From Halichoerus grypus (taxonomy: Eukaryota > Chordata > Mammalia > Carnivora > Phocidae): 64,000 nt of DNA. How positions within the stretch are numbered: the first letter of the stretch is position 1; every line of letters starts with the position of its first letter. Made by a program: the position numbers and the translations under genes. The notes under the pieces are model-generated. The model made no database searches. It saw only the letters and a list, made by a program, of their open reading frames with translations, and was not told where the DNA came from. Of this stretch, positions 31,727-42,985 are shown piece after piece. The DNA is taken from assembly GCF_964656455.1 (NCBI RefSeq), contig NC_135722.1:111358234-111422233 (forward strand), in the 5' to 3' direction.

Positions 31727-32200
31727 GTGATTCAAATTTTGTTTTTCTTACTGTAAGACTAATGCAAGTAAGTGTAAAAAATGTTAACAAGTGAAAAAAG
31801 CATTAAAAAGTTATTAATCTCTAAATAGTGAGATTGGATGTGAATATTTTGGTGTTTACTTATGGCCTTTCACATATTCCTATCACATTTTTCCAAAATT
31901 AATAATTTAGAGCATACTGTTTAAATTTGTGTTTGAAAATGTAATACTGTATCTTAAGTATTTTTCTACGCTAATTAAAAATTTATCTACAATATTTAAA
32001 TGGCTTATAGACAAAATTTTAGTGTTTCAAAATAAACACTGCTCTGACAAATATCCATGTTGCTAAATGTTTGAAGACACATTCACGTTGATTTCCCTCA
32101 AAATAAATCCCAAGAAATGGATTTGCTGGGTCAAAAAGCATACACTTCTAGAGAGCTTTTGACTTACACAGTCAAATTGCCCTCCAGGAATGCTTTATAA
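31727..32200 (-). mobile_element. Old L1M-type relic, reverse
   Basis: AAACACTGCTCTGACAAATA, GATTTGCTGGGTCAAAAAGC and CAAATTGCCCTCCAGGAATG follow the reversed text of old L1M/L1ME 3' regions. The upstream part is AT-rich and too diverged to delimit. Confidence 0.6.
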
Positions 32201-32870
32201 CACGAAATCTCTTTAAATCAAACCACTGGAACATGCCGCTGTTAGGTGTCTCTGTGGGCGGTGCTGTGTAAGTAGAAACACCAGTGGGGAGTTTCCCCTG
32301 CTGGGAAGTGGAAAGAAAGCACGGAAACAGACCACGGTCACAGACCCAGGCCTGGACAAATTATCTGCAGTGGTAAGCCAGAAGTCACTCGTGCAGTCTG
32401 CAACAGACTCTCCTGTGCTGATGGGTGGACTGTCCGGGAACCAGACCCCCGGTGAGCCTGTGATTCGCCTTTTCAAGTCTCCCACTCTCACAGTCCCCCT
32501 CTCCGCCATGCCCGGGCTTGCTCCTCTCCAGATCTTTCCTTCGTGAATGGCACGGGTGACATGTGCCTGCTTGCGTGCTCGCGGTCTTTCCGACGTGAAG
32601 CTCATGTTGCTGCAAGTTGACCCGCCACCGTGGGATAGCACCATGCATTCACCGCTGTGCCAGCAGCTGACCACTGATAGGAATCCTGACATCATCTAGT
32701 GTTTCGAAAGAGCTAATCTTTAGATCACCTAACACAAATTTTTCTTACCATTAGCAGGACATAACAGGAGCTATTTCTCTTTTCCATTTAACCATTAACT
32801 TCTCGTCACAAACAAATCATCGGTTTTAGACAGTGATGTCTTGAACACCGTAGCGCATTATTCAAGCCTC
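32201..32870. other. GC-rich block in AT-rich surroundings
   Basis: From about 32230 to 32690 GC content and CpG sites rise sharply against both flanks. Minus-strand frames of 160 codons (32213-32695) and 87 codons (32385-32648) overlap in different frames. Neither has a recognisable domain. It could be a lncRNA exon, an old retrogene or a decayed LTR. Confidence 0.35.
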
Positions 32871-32872
32871 CC

Positions 32873-33060
32873 GTAATTCCCAAAGTGTGCTCCCTGGGTC
32901 ATCATCAGTGGTGTCACCCGTGCACCTGCTAGGACTGCGAATTCTCGGCCCCTCCCACTCTTACTGAGTCAGAAATTCTGGGCGTACAGCTCACGGCTCT
33001 GTTCAAACGAGCTATTTCTGACGCAGGCTGACGTCACTAAGACAAGGCTCCGACTCAGGA
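32873..33060 (+). mobile_element. MER5A-like hAT relic
   Basis: CCCAAAGTGTGCTCCCTGGG, GCACCTGCTAGGACTGCGAA, TTCTCGGCCCCTCCCACTC and TGAGTCAGAAATTCTGGGCG are MER5A landmarks in order. The right end is eroded. Confidence 0.75.
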
Positions 33061-35560
33061 GCCTTCATTAGGTCAGGATGACTTTGGAGGCATGTAATTT
33101 AAGAGCAGGGAAGACGTCTTCCTCATCTCTGCATGGATTGGAATTAGTTGTGGTACCCAAAGCCTGAGAGGTAACTAAAATATGTGTGGGATCAACCTCT
33201 TCTCCTTGGAAAATAATAGGAAATTACTACTTCTAAAATTACTGGCAAGTCATGTTTCTTGGGAACACTTTGATGTGTTCCCCATTTAGCTGAGCACAGC
33301 TGAAGGATGTTTTCTGTGACCTCTTCTTTTTCCCCAGGGGCTGGACGTACCCTCCCCACAGATTTCTGGCTGAGTAAAAAGCTCTGATGTCATCATTCAC
33401 TTGGGACAACATACACTACCCCCATTAGTGTTTTCTTGTGTTATCCAGTTAAGTCAGTGGAATGAGTTTTTGATTTGTGAGGGTATCTTTGCTTGGGTTA
33501 AAAAATAAGGTTAAATATCTCTCAGAAAAGTGAAGTTGCTGCTAGCATTTATAAGGTGTTATGTAGCTTCTGGATTGTAAGGATTAAAAAGTCAATGTAT
33601 GTGAGACATAAAATGTATGCGGATGTTGCTCTTTACTCTTGAACCAGGTGAAAGGGTCCCAGGAAAAGTCAACTCCCCAGTGAGAACAGAACATTTTTAT
33701 TATCAGCTAACTTCCCCAACTAGGACTTTTCTAAGGATGACCACAGAGAAAAATATGGGAAGGCATAGGCTTCCAGCACCAGATGCAAGAAGGCAGGTGA
33801 AGTGAGGCAGGTCCAAGACACAGCTTGTTCCTTGAACCTCACTGGGTCTCAGGCTGTTCAGATAGCTGCCCTCCTACTTTTCAGCTGGGTCTGGTCAGAG
33901 CTATGCTTCCTACACTTGGGAACGGAGGACAGGGACGGGGGTGAGGCTGTGGTTTCCAGAGGGACAGAGAATGGGAAAAAGGAAAGAAACGTGAGAGATG
34001 AGGAAAGGATGTTTCAGTGCTCATGCCTTCCCATGATGCTTTGATTCCCTGTTGTTCATAAATGAGATGAACAACTCGAGGTGAATGAAATAAAACAGAG
34101 TACGCAATGATTCTGTTCTGTTGATCACATTGTCATTTTACTTTTCTCATTAGTGAGCATATTGTCTCCTCATAAGTGTGTGTAATATCATCAAGCTAAA
34201 TTTGCCCATGATCTATGCGCAAACATCTGAGCCTGAAATTGGTCTAACCCAGTCAAGAGTGAATTCAACTGTACGAAAGACATTAAATCTCTCAGTTACT
34301 GAGAGTCTGTTAGATTTACATGAGATGGGTGTACAGAAAGGAACACAGAATGCGTGGAGAGGTACGCAAGACCCCTGCGTGTTTGCCTGTAGTTGAAAAT
34401 AAATAACTAGATAAGGAATCAGTGTCTACTCTTTAAAAAAAGCACTCCTATAAAATAAGCTTTTGGAAAAGAACTTAAAATATTAAAAAAAGTTTGGGCT
34501 ATGTCTTGTACTTAATTTATCATAGTCAAGCATGGATTACATTATTAGGGCTGAGTTTTGTCATTAGATTACAGTGCGAAGTCATGCATTCAACAAAAAT
34601 TGAGCAACTATGGACATACAGAGAGAAAGAGTGAATTTAAAACGAAGAGTCCATTACAATACTTAATTGTTTTACAGAAAAAAGAGAAAGATTTATTGTT
34701 TCCTTAAATTACGATTCTCAAACGTGGAGTCAATTTCACCATCCAGGGAAGGACTGACCCAATGATACAAGTTAGTGCACTGTGGAGAGTGTTTGGAGAG
34801 AGCAGCAGGTCTCCAGAAGAGCACTTTGCTCATGGGCAACACTGAATTCCATTTTTACGCACAATCTACATTGTGGAAAATGGTTGATATGATCTCATAG
34901 AGATCATATGATGACAAGGATATATTAATCGTTATACTTAAGAAGATAGAAAACCACATTTGAAAATAACGTTAAGAGAAAATCGTATTTCTAAGAGCAC
35001 ATTAATGACGATATTCGAAATAGATCTTGATACACTGATACTGGGACCTAATGGGTGGGATCAAATTAGAAATTTCTCATTGGTTTATTAAAGAGTCTCT
35101 ATTTGCTGAAGAACTACTCACTTGATTTTTTAGTGTGAAAATATGTGGATAGAGTTTGATCCTTTTACATTATTCTTTCTGAGCAACTATCCATAACAGT
35201 TATAAAAAACTCTAGGATTGATTTGGGCAATCATCTATTGGGGTTTTGCTGACCTGGAGTAAAGGGAAAGAAAACCAGTATTTATTGACCAAAAAAGCTT
35301 CCCAGTAAGGTTTTCATCACACTTAGCTCTTAGAACAGCATTATGTCAATGTGTATTGGTGGTGTGGGAAGTTGCCTCACAGGATGCACTAAAACTGTGA
35401 GACTGTCTACAGTAAGATGGGTATTGTTATTTCTCCTGAAAGATTAGTGCTAAGATGATCATTTTTGTTCTCAGTGATTTCAATATGTAACCCTTTCTAT
35501 TAAGTAATTAATAATTTGTGAATATATAGACTCAAAAATATCCTTGGAGGATAACACAGC
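33061..35560. other. Unique AT-rich sequence, no gene recognised
   Basis: Frames at 33617-33805, 33802-34044 and 34178-34396 (60-80 codons) show no domain. A small hairpin (ATATGATCT, loop CATAG, AGATCATAT) lies at 34887-34909. MIR-like traces at 35275-35440 are too weak to call. No SINE or L1 copy is present in this 2.5-kb stretch. Confidence 0.4.
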
Positions 35561-35564
35561 AGTT

Positions 35565-35655
35565 ACCTTTTGGAGTTGTCATGAGGGAAAAAGTGAGAAT
35601 GCATGTATTATGTCTAGAATAGTGTCTGGCATACACTAGGGCTCAAAACCTGCTT
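35565..35655 (+). mobile_element. MIR 3' fragment
   Basis: GTTGTCATGAGGGAAAAAGT, then AATAGTGTCTGGCATACACT and AGGGCTCAA, match the MIR 3' end (GTGAGGATTAAATGAG, then AGTGCCTGGCACATAGTAGG). Confidence 0.65.
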
Positions 35656-35793
35656 CTCACACCTCTCTTTCCCTTGCCCTGGGGACAGAGACCCCCCTCC
35701 CTTTTCCCTGGTGGCAGGTACCATTCCTTCTCTGACTGCTTTTAGACAACTTGGACATTCTATGAACACTTGTTTATTTATTGATTAGTGAAA

Positions 35794-35976
35794 ATAAAGG
35801 ATTTATCTCTTTATTTGAGATAGAGAGAGAGAGAGTGGAGGGGCAGAGGGAGGGAATCTCCAGCAGACTCCTGCTGAGCGTGGAGCCCAAATCAGGGTTT
35901 GATCTCACGACCCTGAGATCATGACCTGAGTCGAAACCAAGTTGGACCCTCTACCGACTGTGCCACCAAGGCGCCC
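35794..35976 (-). mobile_element. Can-SINE, reverse, diverged
   Basis: From TTATCTCTTTATTTGAGATA through GATCTCACGACCCTGAGATC to the head complement GTGCCACCAAGGCGCCCC. Several substitutions in the head mark an older copy. Confidence 0.9.
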
Positions 35977-38214
35977 CTTGAAAATATTTTTTTTTAAAGT
36001 TTTTCATTAAAAATGGTTCAATAGGAACTGGAAGAGCCTAAAATCATGCAGAGCCTAAAGTCAAATGATTGCAAATGTAGTTTTGACAACTTGGGTGGTT
36101 TAGATATTTGCATAACTATTTAGCATCTGAAGCTTTGGCCATAAGCTCATGGGATTTATGCTGTTGTATTAGTCATTTTGGGGCTTGTGGGAATAAAGTG
36201 CCTTCCCCACCTCCCCCATCTTTACTATATTCTCATGATCTTCTCTTCATACTTTCTACTGAGAAACTCAGCTAATCCACATACCCTAAGGACACACATA
36301 AACACATACATATAACCAAATAGATTTATGAGTTATATATACAAACTAGATACATACAAAGTATATTTATACTAAATATACAGAATTACATGGATAAACT
36401 CTAATATACCTAAATAAGCCAGATATACACCATCACAGTAAACTATCTAAATCAATCTCCGCATCCGTATCCACACCCGTCTCTATATCTCCAGTGTAAC
36501 TATGGGTTGACGAGGTGCTAGAAAGCCTGCTAGGTTCGTAAGGTGAATAAAATACAAGTCTGTCATCCTCAAGATAATATTTTACTTGGTGAAGGAGATA
36601 AAGAAGTAGGTATTATGGTGTTTCTAGCTAACAAAGCAGAACTCTAACACAGAGAAAGAAGAGTAGAGGGGAGAGCAGGTGTGTGAATGGGGTGTGTGGA
36701 CGGGGCCTCCCGTGACAGGTGACAGTGGACTTCTGTAAGGACTTGTGGTCCACTGAGTGGGCTGCACACCAGTGGGGTGTTCCGTGGCTTGCTCTTGGGG
36801 ACAGCGCATGGCTGTGGGCAGAGCCAGGTGGTCTGGGTTGGGAGGGCTGTAACAGCAGAAGATGAACCTGAAGATGAACAGAAGCGCCGTGTCTCCACTG
36901 AGCCGAGGGGCTTTGGAACTTTATTCCAGAGGCAAATGTGCTGTAGGAAATATGCATGAAAGACGGTTGCTTTTCTTTGGGAAATTTAAATTGGAAATTG
37001 GAAGAGACAGAAACAGACCTCATTAAAGTCAAGACAGATGGCGTAGAGAAGTCTGAACCATTGTCTCTCAAATTCTAACGTGTGCACAGCTGGCCTGGGG
37101 AGCCGTCATGGTAGGAGTCTGACGAGCATGTCTGGGGCGGCCTGAGACTTTCTGGGGGGATGTTCAGGCTGCGGGTGTGCGGGCCCTGGGGGGGCGTGGA
37201 CCCAGGCAGGAAGGGTGTGGGTGGGCCGCAGGCTCTGTGGGACGGCCTGGGGTGGACCGGGGCCACATGGGCACAGAACACACAGCACACCGAGGCGGGC
37301 ACAGCATGTTTGAGGAAGAAGTAATTTGGAGACAATTATCAAAATTTCATGGTGGGAGCAGTTTCATACAACCAGTGACTCACAATAGTTTTGCCTGTCC
37401 TAAAATAACACGGAGAAGATTTAATAAACTTAATTCCCGAAACACAGGAGTGTTCTGTGGGATAGTGTCATGTTGACATGTTATGTTTCCCCAATGACAC
37501 ACTGTTACTAATCCTGTCCCACGGGCCCTGTGTTCTCAGCGTCAGGCTTTGATCTGCCTTTGGTTGATAGCGATTTCCACAGCCTTTGAACTCCGAAGTC
37601 TTCCCATGACACTGCAGCCTCCGATGGCCCCCCTCCAGCCACCTCCTCTCCTCTCCACCTGCCCCAATAAACTCAGATTTTAGCAGTCTGCCTCTTACTC
37701 CAATTCTGCAGCCCCTCTTGGCATAGCAGATGTCCTGGGATGCTAGCCGTCCCCCAACCTCAGGCAAACCCCAGGTGCGTGAATTCCATCTTTCTTCCCC
37801 CTTCTCAGGGATCTTCCCGGTCCCCTTCTTTCATCTGCAATGTCTCCCTACATAGGACCATTCACCCCCACTTGCACACGCTCAAATGTCTGTGTGTCCT
37901 AATGGTCTCTTCTACCCTCCCTCCAGGCTGCCGCCCGCCCTCCCGCCGGCTGACGCTGTCCCCACCGTGTCCTCCCTCACCTGTGGCATCTGATTTCTGT
38001 CCCCTGCCCAGAGTGGCTTCGCTGCGAGGGCTCCTGCTGAGTCATCGATGAACTGACAAATGAGACCCTTCTATAGCTTACTTTCCTCTCTGTGTGGTTC
38101 ATGGTCAGGACGGGGCTCCTGCCTTCTCCCCTACGAGTCCCCTTCCCTCCCTGCTGTGAGAACACCTCCTCGAGTTCCTCTTCTGACTTTGGGAAGTCCT
38201 TTCTCAGCCAGTTT
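35977..38214. other. Unique sequence with L2 trace and GC-rich parts
   Basis: 36290-36500 is low-complexity TA/CA DNA. 36490-36600 resembles a reversed L2 3' end (GTGCTAGAAAGCCTGCTAGG, then GTGAATAAAATACAAGTCTG). 36640-37480 and 37480-38170 are moderately GC-rich, with overlapping frames on both strands (147 codons - at 36628-37071; 103 codons + at 37740-38051). None has a recognised domain or convincing splice sites. Confidence 0.4.
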
Positions 38215-38235
38215 TATTTTCTACCTAGTCTCTAA

Positions 38236-38436
38236 GGATTTTCTTTTTCAAAATTTAATTTATTTTTATTTATTTATTTATTTATTTGGAAATTGATTTA
38301 TTTATTTATTTATTTATTTATTTATTATTTGGAAATTGCTGAGCAGGGAGCCCAACGCGGGGCTCGATCCCAGGACCCCGGGATCATGACCTGAGCCGAA
38401 GGCAGATGCTGAACGACTGAGCCACCCAGGGGCCCC
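38236..38436 (-). mobile_element. Can-SINE, reverse, 21-bp TSD, TTTA-expanded tail
   Basis: TATTTTCTACCTAGTCTCTA (plus A) at 38215-38235 recurs exactly at 38437-38457. The body ends with GAGCCACCCAGGGGCCCC. The tail complement has grown into two blocks of TTTA repeats, each ending in ATTTGGAAATTG. The CT-rich middle of the SINE is missing. Confidence 0.95.
38261..38330. repeat. (TTTA)n in SINE tail
   Basis: ATTTATTTATTTATTTATTT-type arrays at about 38265-38287 and 38295-38327, separated by a GGAAATTG segment that also follows the second block. Local tandem duplication is the likely origin. Confidence 0.93.
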
Positions 38437-38569
38437 TATTTTCTACCTAGTCTCTAAAATTTGCTTTTCCTATGCATAGAATGTATAATACGAGGGTCCC
38501 ATCTGTTCCGGGGTTCTTCAGAGTAATTAGGATGGCATAGCATCTTGACACAGTGTGGATTCAATAACA

Positions 38570-38822
38570 GTACAGGTAGGATCGTGGTCAGGATTCGGAG
38601 TCTGGACTCAGACATCCTGCATTCACATCCTGGCTGTGTCACTTTTCAGCTGCATGACTTTGGGAAAATTCTGCAGCCTCTCTGTTTCTTTATCTTGTCC
38701 TCTGTAAGATGGAGACCCCAGCAGCACTCCTTCCTAAAATCATTAGGAGTCAATGATGTCGTGTGCTTAAGGAACTCAGTACAGTGCCTGGTGAGTAGTA
38801 AGTTCCCAATTGTCATTGTCTA
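38570..38822 (+). mobile_element. MIR, nearly complete
   Basis: GTCTGGACTCAGACATCCTG, CACTTTTCAGCTGCATGACT, CAGCCTCTCTGTTTCTTTAT, GTAAGATGGAGACC and AGTACAGTGCCTGGTGAGTA follow the MIR order from tRNA-like head to 3' end. The 93-codon frame at 38545-38826 is its read-through. Confidence 0.9.
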
Positions 38823-39119
38823 TTAATAAAAAATCTTATTTTATTATCCAATTTTGTCATAAAATGACCTGAAACCAGCTTTAACTTTCTATTTGTCATT
38901 CAATGATCCCAAGCCTTCCCAACATTTTTTTTTTAATTTAAATTTTTTTCTTTGAGTAGCTGTAATTAATCTTTTAAAAAGGATTTTAAATAACGTGAAC
39001 CCATTTTCTACGAGTGGTCTCTAATTCACTTGCTCCTTCTACTACTTACTTTCATGAAGAAGCCTGGTCCACTCTCATTTTTGGAAGTTTCGAAACCACT
39101 CAGTGTAAGTGTAGGTGGT

Positions 39120-39310
39120 GAGAGGCACTGAGGCTGTGGTCACCAGAGGCCCGAGACTCGCGTCCTGACTCCTCCACCAACTCATCACATGACTTTGCTC
39201 AAAACCTACGCCTCTGAACTTTAGTTTCTACGGTTGGAAAATGAAAATATCTGCTTTATGGTGTGCATGTAAAAACATCCAAAATTATGAATGGCAAAAA
39301 GCTGTGCAAA
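39120..39310 (+). mobile_element. MIR, diverged
   Basis: ACCAACTCATCACATGACTT, CTCTGAACTTTAGTTTCTAC and TGGAAAATGAAAATATCTGC resemble the MIR core and downstream text. The head is weak. Confidence 0.6.
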
Positions 39311-39780
39311 TTTAAGAAGCACTCTACAGATGTGAAATGTGGCCAAACTGCTTTATTTACACTCTTCTTTAGCATCTCAGTGATCTAAATTTTGGTCATT
39401 GTCACAAAATGGGTTTCTATACTTTCTGGCTCATTTACCTGTGCTGCTGGAGCTCCCTGTCCTCACTCCATCTGGGCTCCTGTTTTCAAGTCTATGATTG
39501 CCCCAACTTTATTCCAGTGGTTTTGGGGTCTTTAATCTCAGGGTTTCAAAACTTTTCAAACAAAACTTCTATCTTAATGGCACATTGAAAGAAAAATCAA
39601 AAACAAATAGTACCTGTCTTTAAAGACACGTGTAACCACAACAAAACAAAATAAAACAAAAAATATAGCTAATAGCTCCAAGGGTCGCCTCTTTAAGCAA
39701 AAACAACACTGTGTCTCTTCTTGTTTCTAGTATACTACTTTAAAATTGGAAGAAAAACTGACATGAGAAACAAGACAGGC
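39311..39780. other. AT-rich unique sequence
   Basis: No frame or repeat is recognised, apart from A-rich text around 39645-39665. Confidence 0.45.
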
Positions 39781-39854
39781 TAGCTGTTGATGCAAGTCCA
39801 TTTTTGATGAGCACGGGAGCCGTGAGAGCACAATGTTGGCTGATAAGTCCCCAC

Positions 39855-39959
39855 CTGGGTCTGAGCCGGCTGTGATTGCACTGGCGCTGAGGATATGCTT
39901 ATGGCTGGCTTAGATCTGGGTGGTACGTGACTGCCACTTTTTGTGTTCTGCATAATCAG
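39855..39959 (-). other. Weak exon candidate, 35 codons
   Basis: On the minus strand, a pyrimidine-rich run ending CCTGTTCGTTCAG could be a splice acceptor. It is followed by 105 bases that stay open in phase 0 and end CAG at a GTGGGG donor. The product would begin LIMQNTKSGSHVPP and is rich in S, P and Q. The size and phase suit an internal exon, but I do not recognise the protein. A branch point cannot be shown and chance matches of this quality are common. Confidence 0.15.
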
Positions 39960-40009
39960 CTGAACGAACAGGAAGAGTATGAAATCCACTTAACACAGGC
40001 AGTTTAGTC

Positions 40010-40590
40010 AGGAGGAAGATGATTCTGCCAGCAGTAATTACGACATATCTCCGATGGGTTTTCAATCAGAGACAGTGGGAAGCTAATGACTTCGAATCAA
40101 TTTAGACTCTCTTCTTCAATGAGAAGGGAGCTGGGTGTGGGTGGGTGGAGATCCTCTACCAGCTTAGCATCCCTAAGTTGCCCGCACGGAAATTTATGCA
40201 GATGTATCTCATATTCAATTTTTTTTTTTGATGCAAGAAGAATGTCATGAACTTTAAATGGGTCATAGTTTTCTTTTTTTCCTCCCCCTTAGCTTGTAAC
40301 TTACTAAAATAGTAGGATGTTTTGCAAAGATCATTAAATAGATTTTTTTTTTTTGGTTTTAGTCACGTATTTCTAATGTTCTGTTTGCAGAAAATCTTAC
40401 TTGCTCTTTCCCCAGCTGGAAGTGATATCTCTCATAGGCTTTTATTTTTGGATTTGTTTTATGACATGTTTCACTTCCTGTTTTAGCTCATAGATACCTA
40501 AATGCGTTTTATTTTTCTTATTAGAATGTAAAACAGCCTTTAGAAAAGTTGTTTATATATTGTATTTCCAGTATTCTGAATAAGTATTTA
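40010..40590. other. AT-rich unique sequence
   Basis: T-runs at about 40220 and 40348, no frame of interest and no named repeat. Confidence 0.45.
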
Positions 40591-40606
40591 AAAAATACAA
40601 TATATA

Positions 40607-40812
40607 GGGCGCCTGGGTGGCTCAGTTGTTAAGCGTCTGCCTTCGGCTCAGGTCATGATCCCAGGGTCCTGGGATCGAGTCCCACATCGGGCTCCCTGCT
40701 CGGCAGGAAGCCTGCTTCTCCCTCTCCCACTCCCCCTGCTTCTGTTCCTGCTCTCACTATCTCTCGCTCTGTCAAATAAATAAATAAAATCTTTAAAAAA
40801 AAATAAAAAAAA
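40607..40812 (+). mobile_element. Can-SINE, young-looking
   Basis: Head GGGCGCCTGGGTGGCTCAGT, B-box-like GGGATCGAGTCCC and the arctoid-type tail. AAAAAATACAATATA (40590-40604) and AAAAAATAGAATATA just after the tail are target duplications with one difference. The A-tail has become AAATAAAAAAAAATA. Confidence 0.95.
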
Positions 40813-40904
40813 ATAAAAAATAGAATATATAAATAAATCAATAAATTCCTACTTTGAATAAAAACAGCAAAAAAACCAAATCTATAGTCCCTAAAAGTGG
40901 ACAG

Positions 40905-41135
40905 AGATCCAGTGGAAAGTGTTCCTGACTTTAGTAAAAATCCCAGCTCTGCTGTTTTCTGGCTTCTAAGGAGCCTACAAGTTGGTGTGACTTTAGGTGA
41001 CAGGCTCCTTCTAAGTTTTTTCATCTGTAAAATGAAAATATGTCTGCCTCGCAGAACTGACAAGAAGCTCTAAGTTAGGAAACACATGTGAAGGTGTTTT
41101 GTGAACTCCAAGGTGCTAGAGAAATCCACGTGTGA
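40905..41135 (+). mobile_element. MIR, diverged
   Basis: CTGACTTTAGTAAAAATCCC, GCTCTGCTGTTTTCTGGCTT, GTGTGACTTTAGGTGACAGG and TTTTTTCATCTGTAAAATGA are MIR landmarks. An insertion of about 15 bases lies in the middle. Confidence 0.75.
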
Positions 41136-41700
41136 AGGGGAATGAGGAGCTTTTGTGAATTCTCACATTTAACTTAGATCACAGTCCTCAAGGGAAATGT
41201 ATGAGCCATACATTAAGTATATGGAAGGACACGTGCCTCACTGTAGGTGCCCAGTACACGTTTGCTGAACTGAATTACTGTTAATGTCAATTATCCAAAC
41301 AGGTTCCCTTGGAGAGTCAAGGGTGGAGGGCACTGAGCTGTGCACAGGGGCAGGAAACTGACGGCTAGCTCTGTGACTCTGTGACGGCCGTAGGATTTGT
41401 GCTCAGATCCCGACTCCACAGAGCTTCAGATCCATCCCATAAGAGAGCTGTTGTTGGAAAGACCTGTGTAGGATTTCACCTAGAGGGATCGGGAGGGACT
41501 CTTTCTTGAATTGCTCAATAGAAATAGCTCTCAGAAATTACCTTTGAGCTCTCTAGCTGCTAGAAATCTAAGAGCTAGAAATCTAAGAGCTGGCAAGAAA
41601 TACCTAAAACTTAGAGTGGTTAAGGTAAGCAGATGCTGAAGGCAATTTTCATTTAGTGGCTGCTGTCAAATGGAGTGATAGCAGTTGCTAAGATCTATTC
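41136..41700. other. Unique sequence with possible MIR 3' trace
   Basis: ACTGTAGGTGCCCAGTACAC at about 41240 resembles a MIR or L2 3' end. A 15-bp direct repeat with CTAGAAATCTAAGAG lies at about 41560-41595. No gene. Confidence 0.4.
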
Positions 41701-41835
41701 CTTTATTTAACTTATCCAAAACAATTTATTGAATGCCTACTTGGTGGCAGCCACGATTAAGACCCAGGGATTCAGGTGAAGGCAAGAAGGACGGAAATCC
41801 CTGCCGTCATAGATACAAGTCCTTAGGAGAGGCTA
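41700..41835 (-). mobile_element. L2 3' end, reverse
   Basis: ATTTATTGAATGCCTACTTG, GATTAAGACCCAGGGATTCA, AAATCCCTGCCGTCATAGAT and ACAAGTCCTTAG follow the reversed 3' region of LINE2. Confidence 0.75.
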
Positions 41836-42555
41836 TCGGAAGCTACTGGCAGCAGCACTGGTGTCAACGGACCACTTGCTGGAGGGACAGCTCCGCCCGG
41901 GGACCTGTGAGCGGCTTGCACTCACACAGCCCCTATGCGGGGAAGCCAGAGGTCTCCCCCCTTCCAGTAGGAAATATCCTAACATTCAGGAGAAGAAGGA
42001 TGATCACTAAGCTTTAAAAATAAACTTTCATTTTCAAAAAGGAAAGTTATGGCTTGATTCCCGTGTCAATGACACTGAGTAATTTCCCACATCCGTGTGC
42101 ACCTCTCACCCTGCGCAGCACTTCCTAGCTCCCACTGCAGCTAACTTCTCTTCAAGGGAAGACAGGCTAGAATTAAGTATTCCTGGAAAACCTGTGTATA
42201 AAGATACTCATGCTTTAAGAAGTCTAAAATAGCCTCTAAAAAGTTGGATGACGCATTAGCAACATTCTCTTCCCACAGCCTCCTGACATATCAGTTTGAC
42301 CCCCAGTGGCCTCCCCCGTACTCTCAGACATCAGCATTTAGTATTTATTATGGTACCTTGAAATGGTGCCAAAAGATCAAAGAGAGCGTGAAAATATTTA
42401 CAGGATGGAAATGCATTCTAGAGACTCTCGAGTATCACTCCAAGAAGTTGAATGTGTTTGGGCAAAAAAAGAGAATTGAAGTTAATTACATAAAAAATAA
42501 AAGTTTTCTTTTAAAATTTTGTCATTCACAATGGCTTGCTTATAGTTTATGGATT
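41836..42555. other. Unique sequence, no gene recognised
   Basis: A 107-codon frame at 42244-42567 (+) and a 94-codon frame at 41733-42017 (+), the latter running out of the L2 fragment. No domain is seen in either. Confidence 0.4.
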
Positions 42556-42559
42556 TATT

Positions 42560-42735
42560 GGTTATAGCTTCAGATGAAGTGCATGGACTTTGAGGTCAGC
42601 CTGCTTGGGTTTCAACATCATTTTTGGTACCGACCTTATAGGTTGGTCCATTAGGAAAATCAAGTAGAATAATGCATGTAAAGCATTTAGTAGGGTGTCG
42701 TGTGCCTACATCCTAATAATCATATATAAATGCAC
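42560..42735 (+). mobile_element. MIR, diverged
   Basis: GCATGGACTTTGAGGTCAGC, TTGGGTTTCAACATC and TAATGCATGTAAAGCATTTA then GTAGGGTGTCGTGTGCCTAC match MIR head and tail. The centre is shortened. Confidence 0.7.
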
Positions 42736-42985
42736 ATTTATGGTGATATTCTTATTCCCAGTCATTTACATCTAAGTACACATTTGTTAATTCCCTACCA
42801 GATACCTCAGATATCATTCAAGGCTATACCACCTTGCCCAGGAAGCAATATTCTGCGAGTGATTGGCTGGTAAGGGGGGATTTAGAGGCTTTTGGCCTCA
42901 TTTTAGGACAGTTCTGAAAAGCCCTTCCAGCTTCAGAATGACCTGTTGGATTAGTCTCATTTGTGACTTCATTGTCAATGGGCCA
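42736..42985. other. Unassigned spacer before ERV relic
   Basis: No recognised element. Retroviral homology may start here, but I cannot place the edge. Confidence 0.35.

Noticed and set aside
34887..34909. Small hairpin as an RNA gene
   Set aside because: Only nine paired bases with a five-base loop. Such hairpins are common by chance in AT-rich DNA.
36628..37071. 147-codon minus frame
   Set aside because: Overlapped by frames on both strands, no domain, no clear splice sites.
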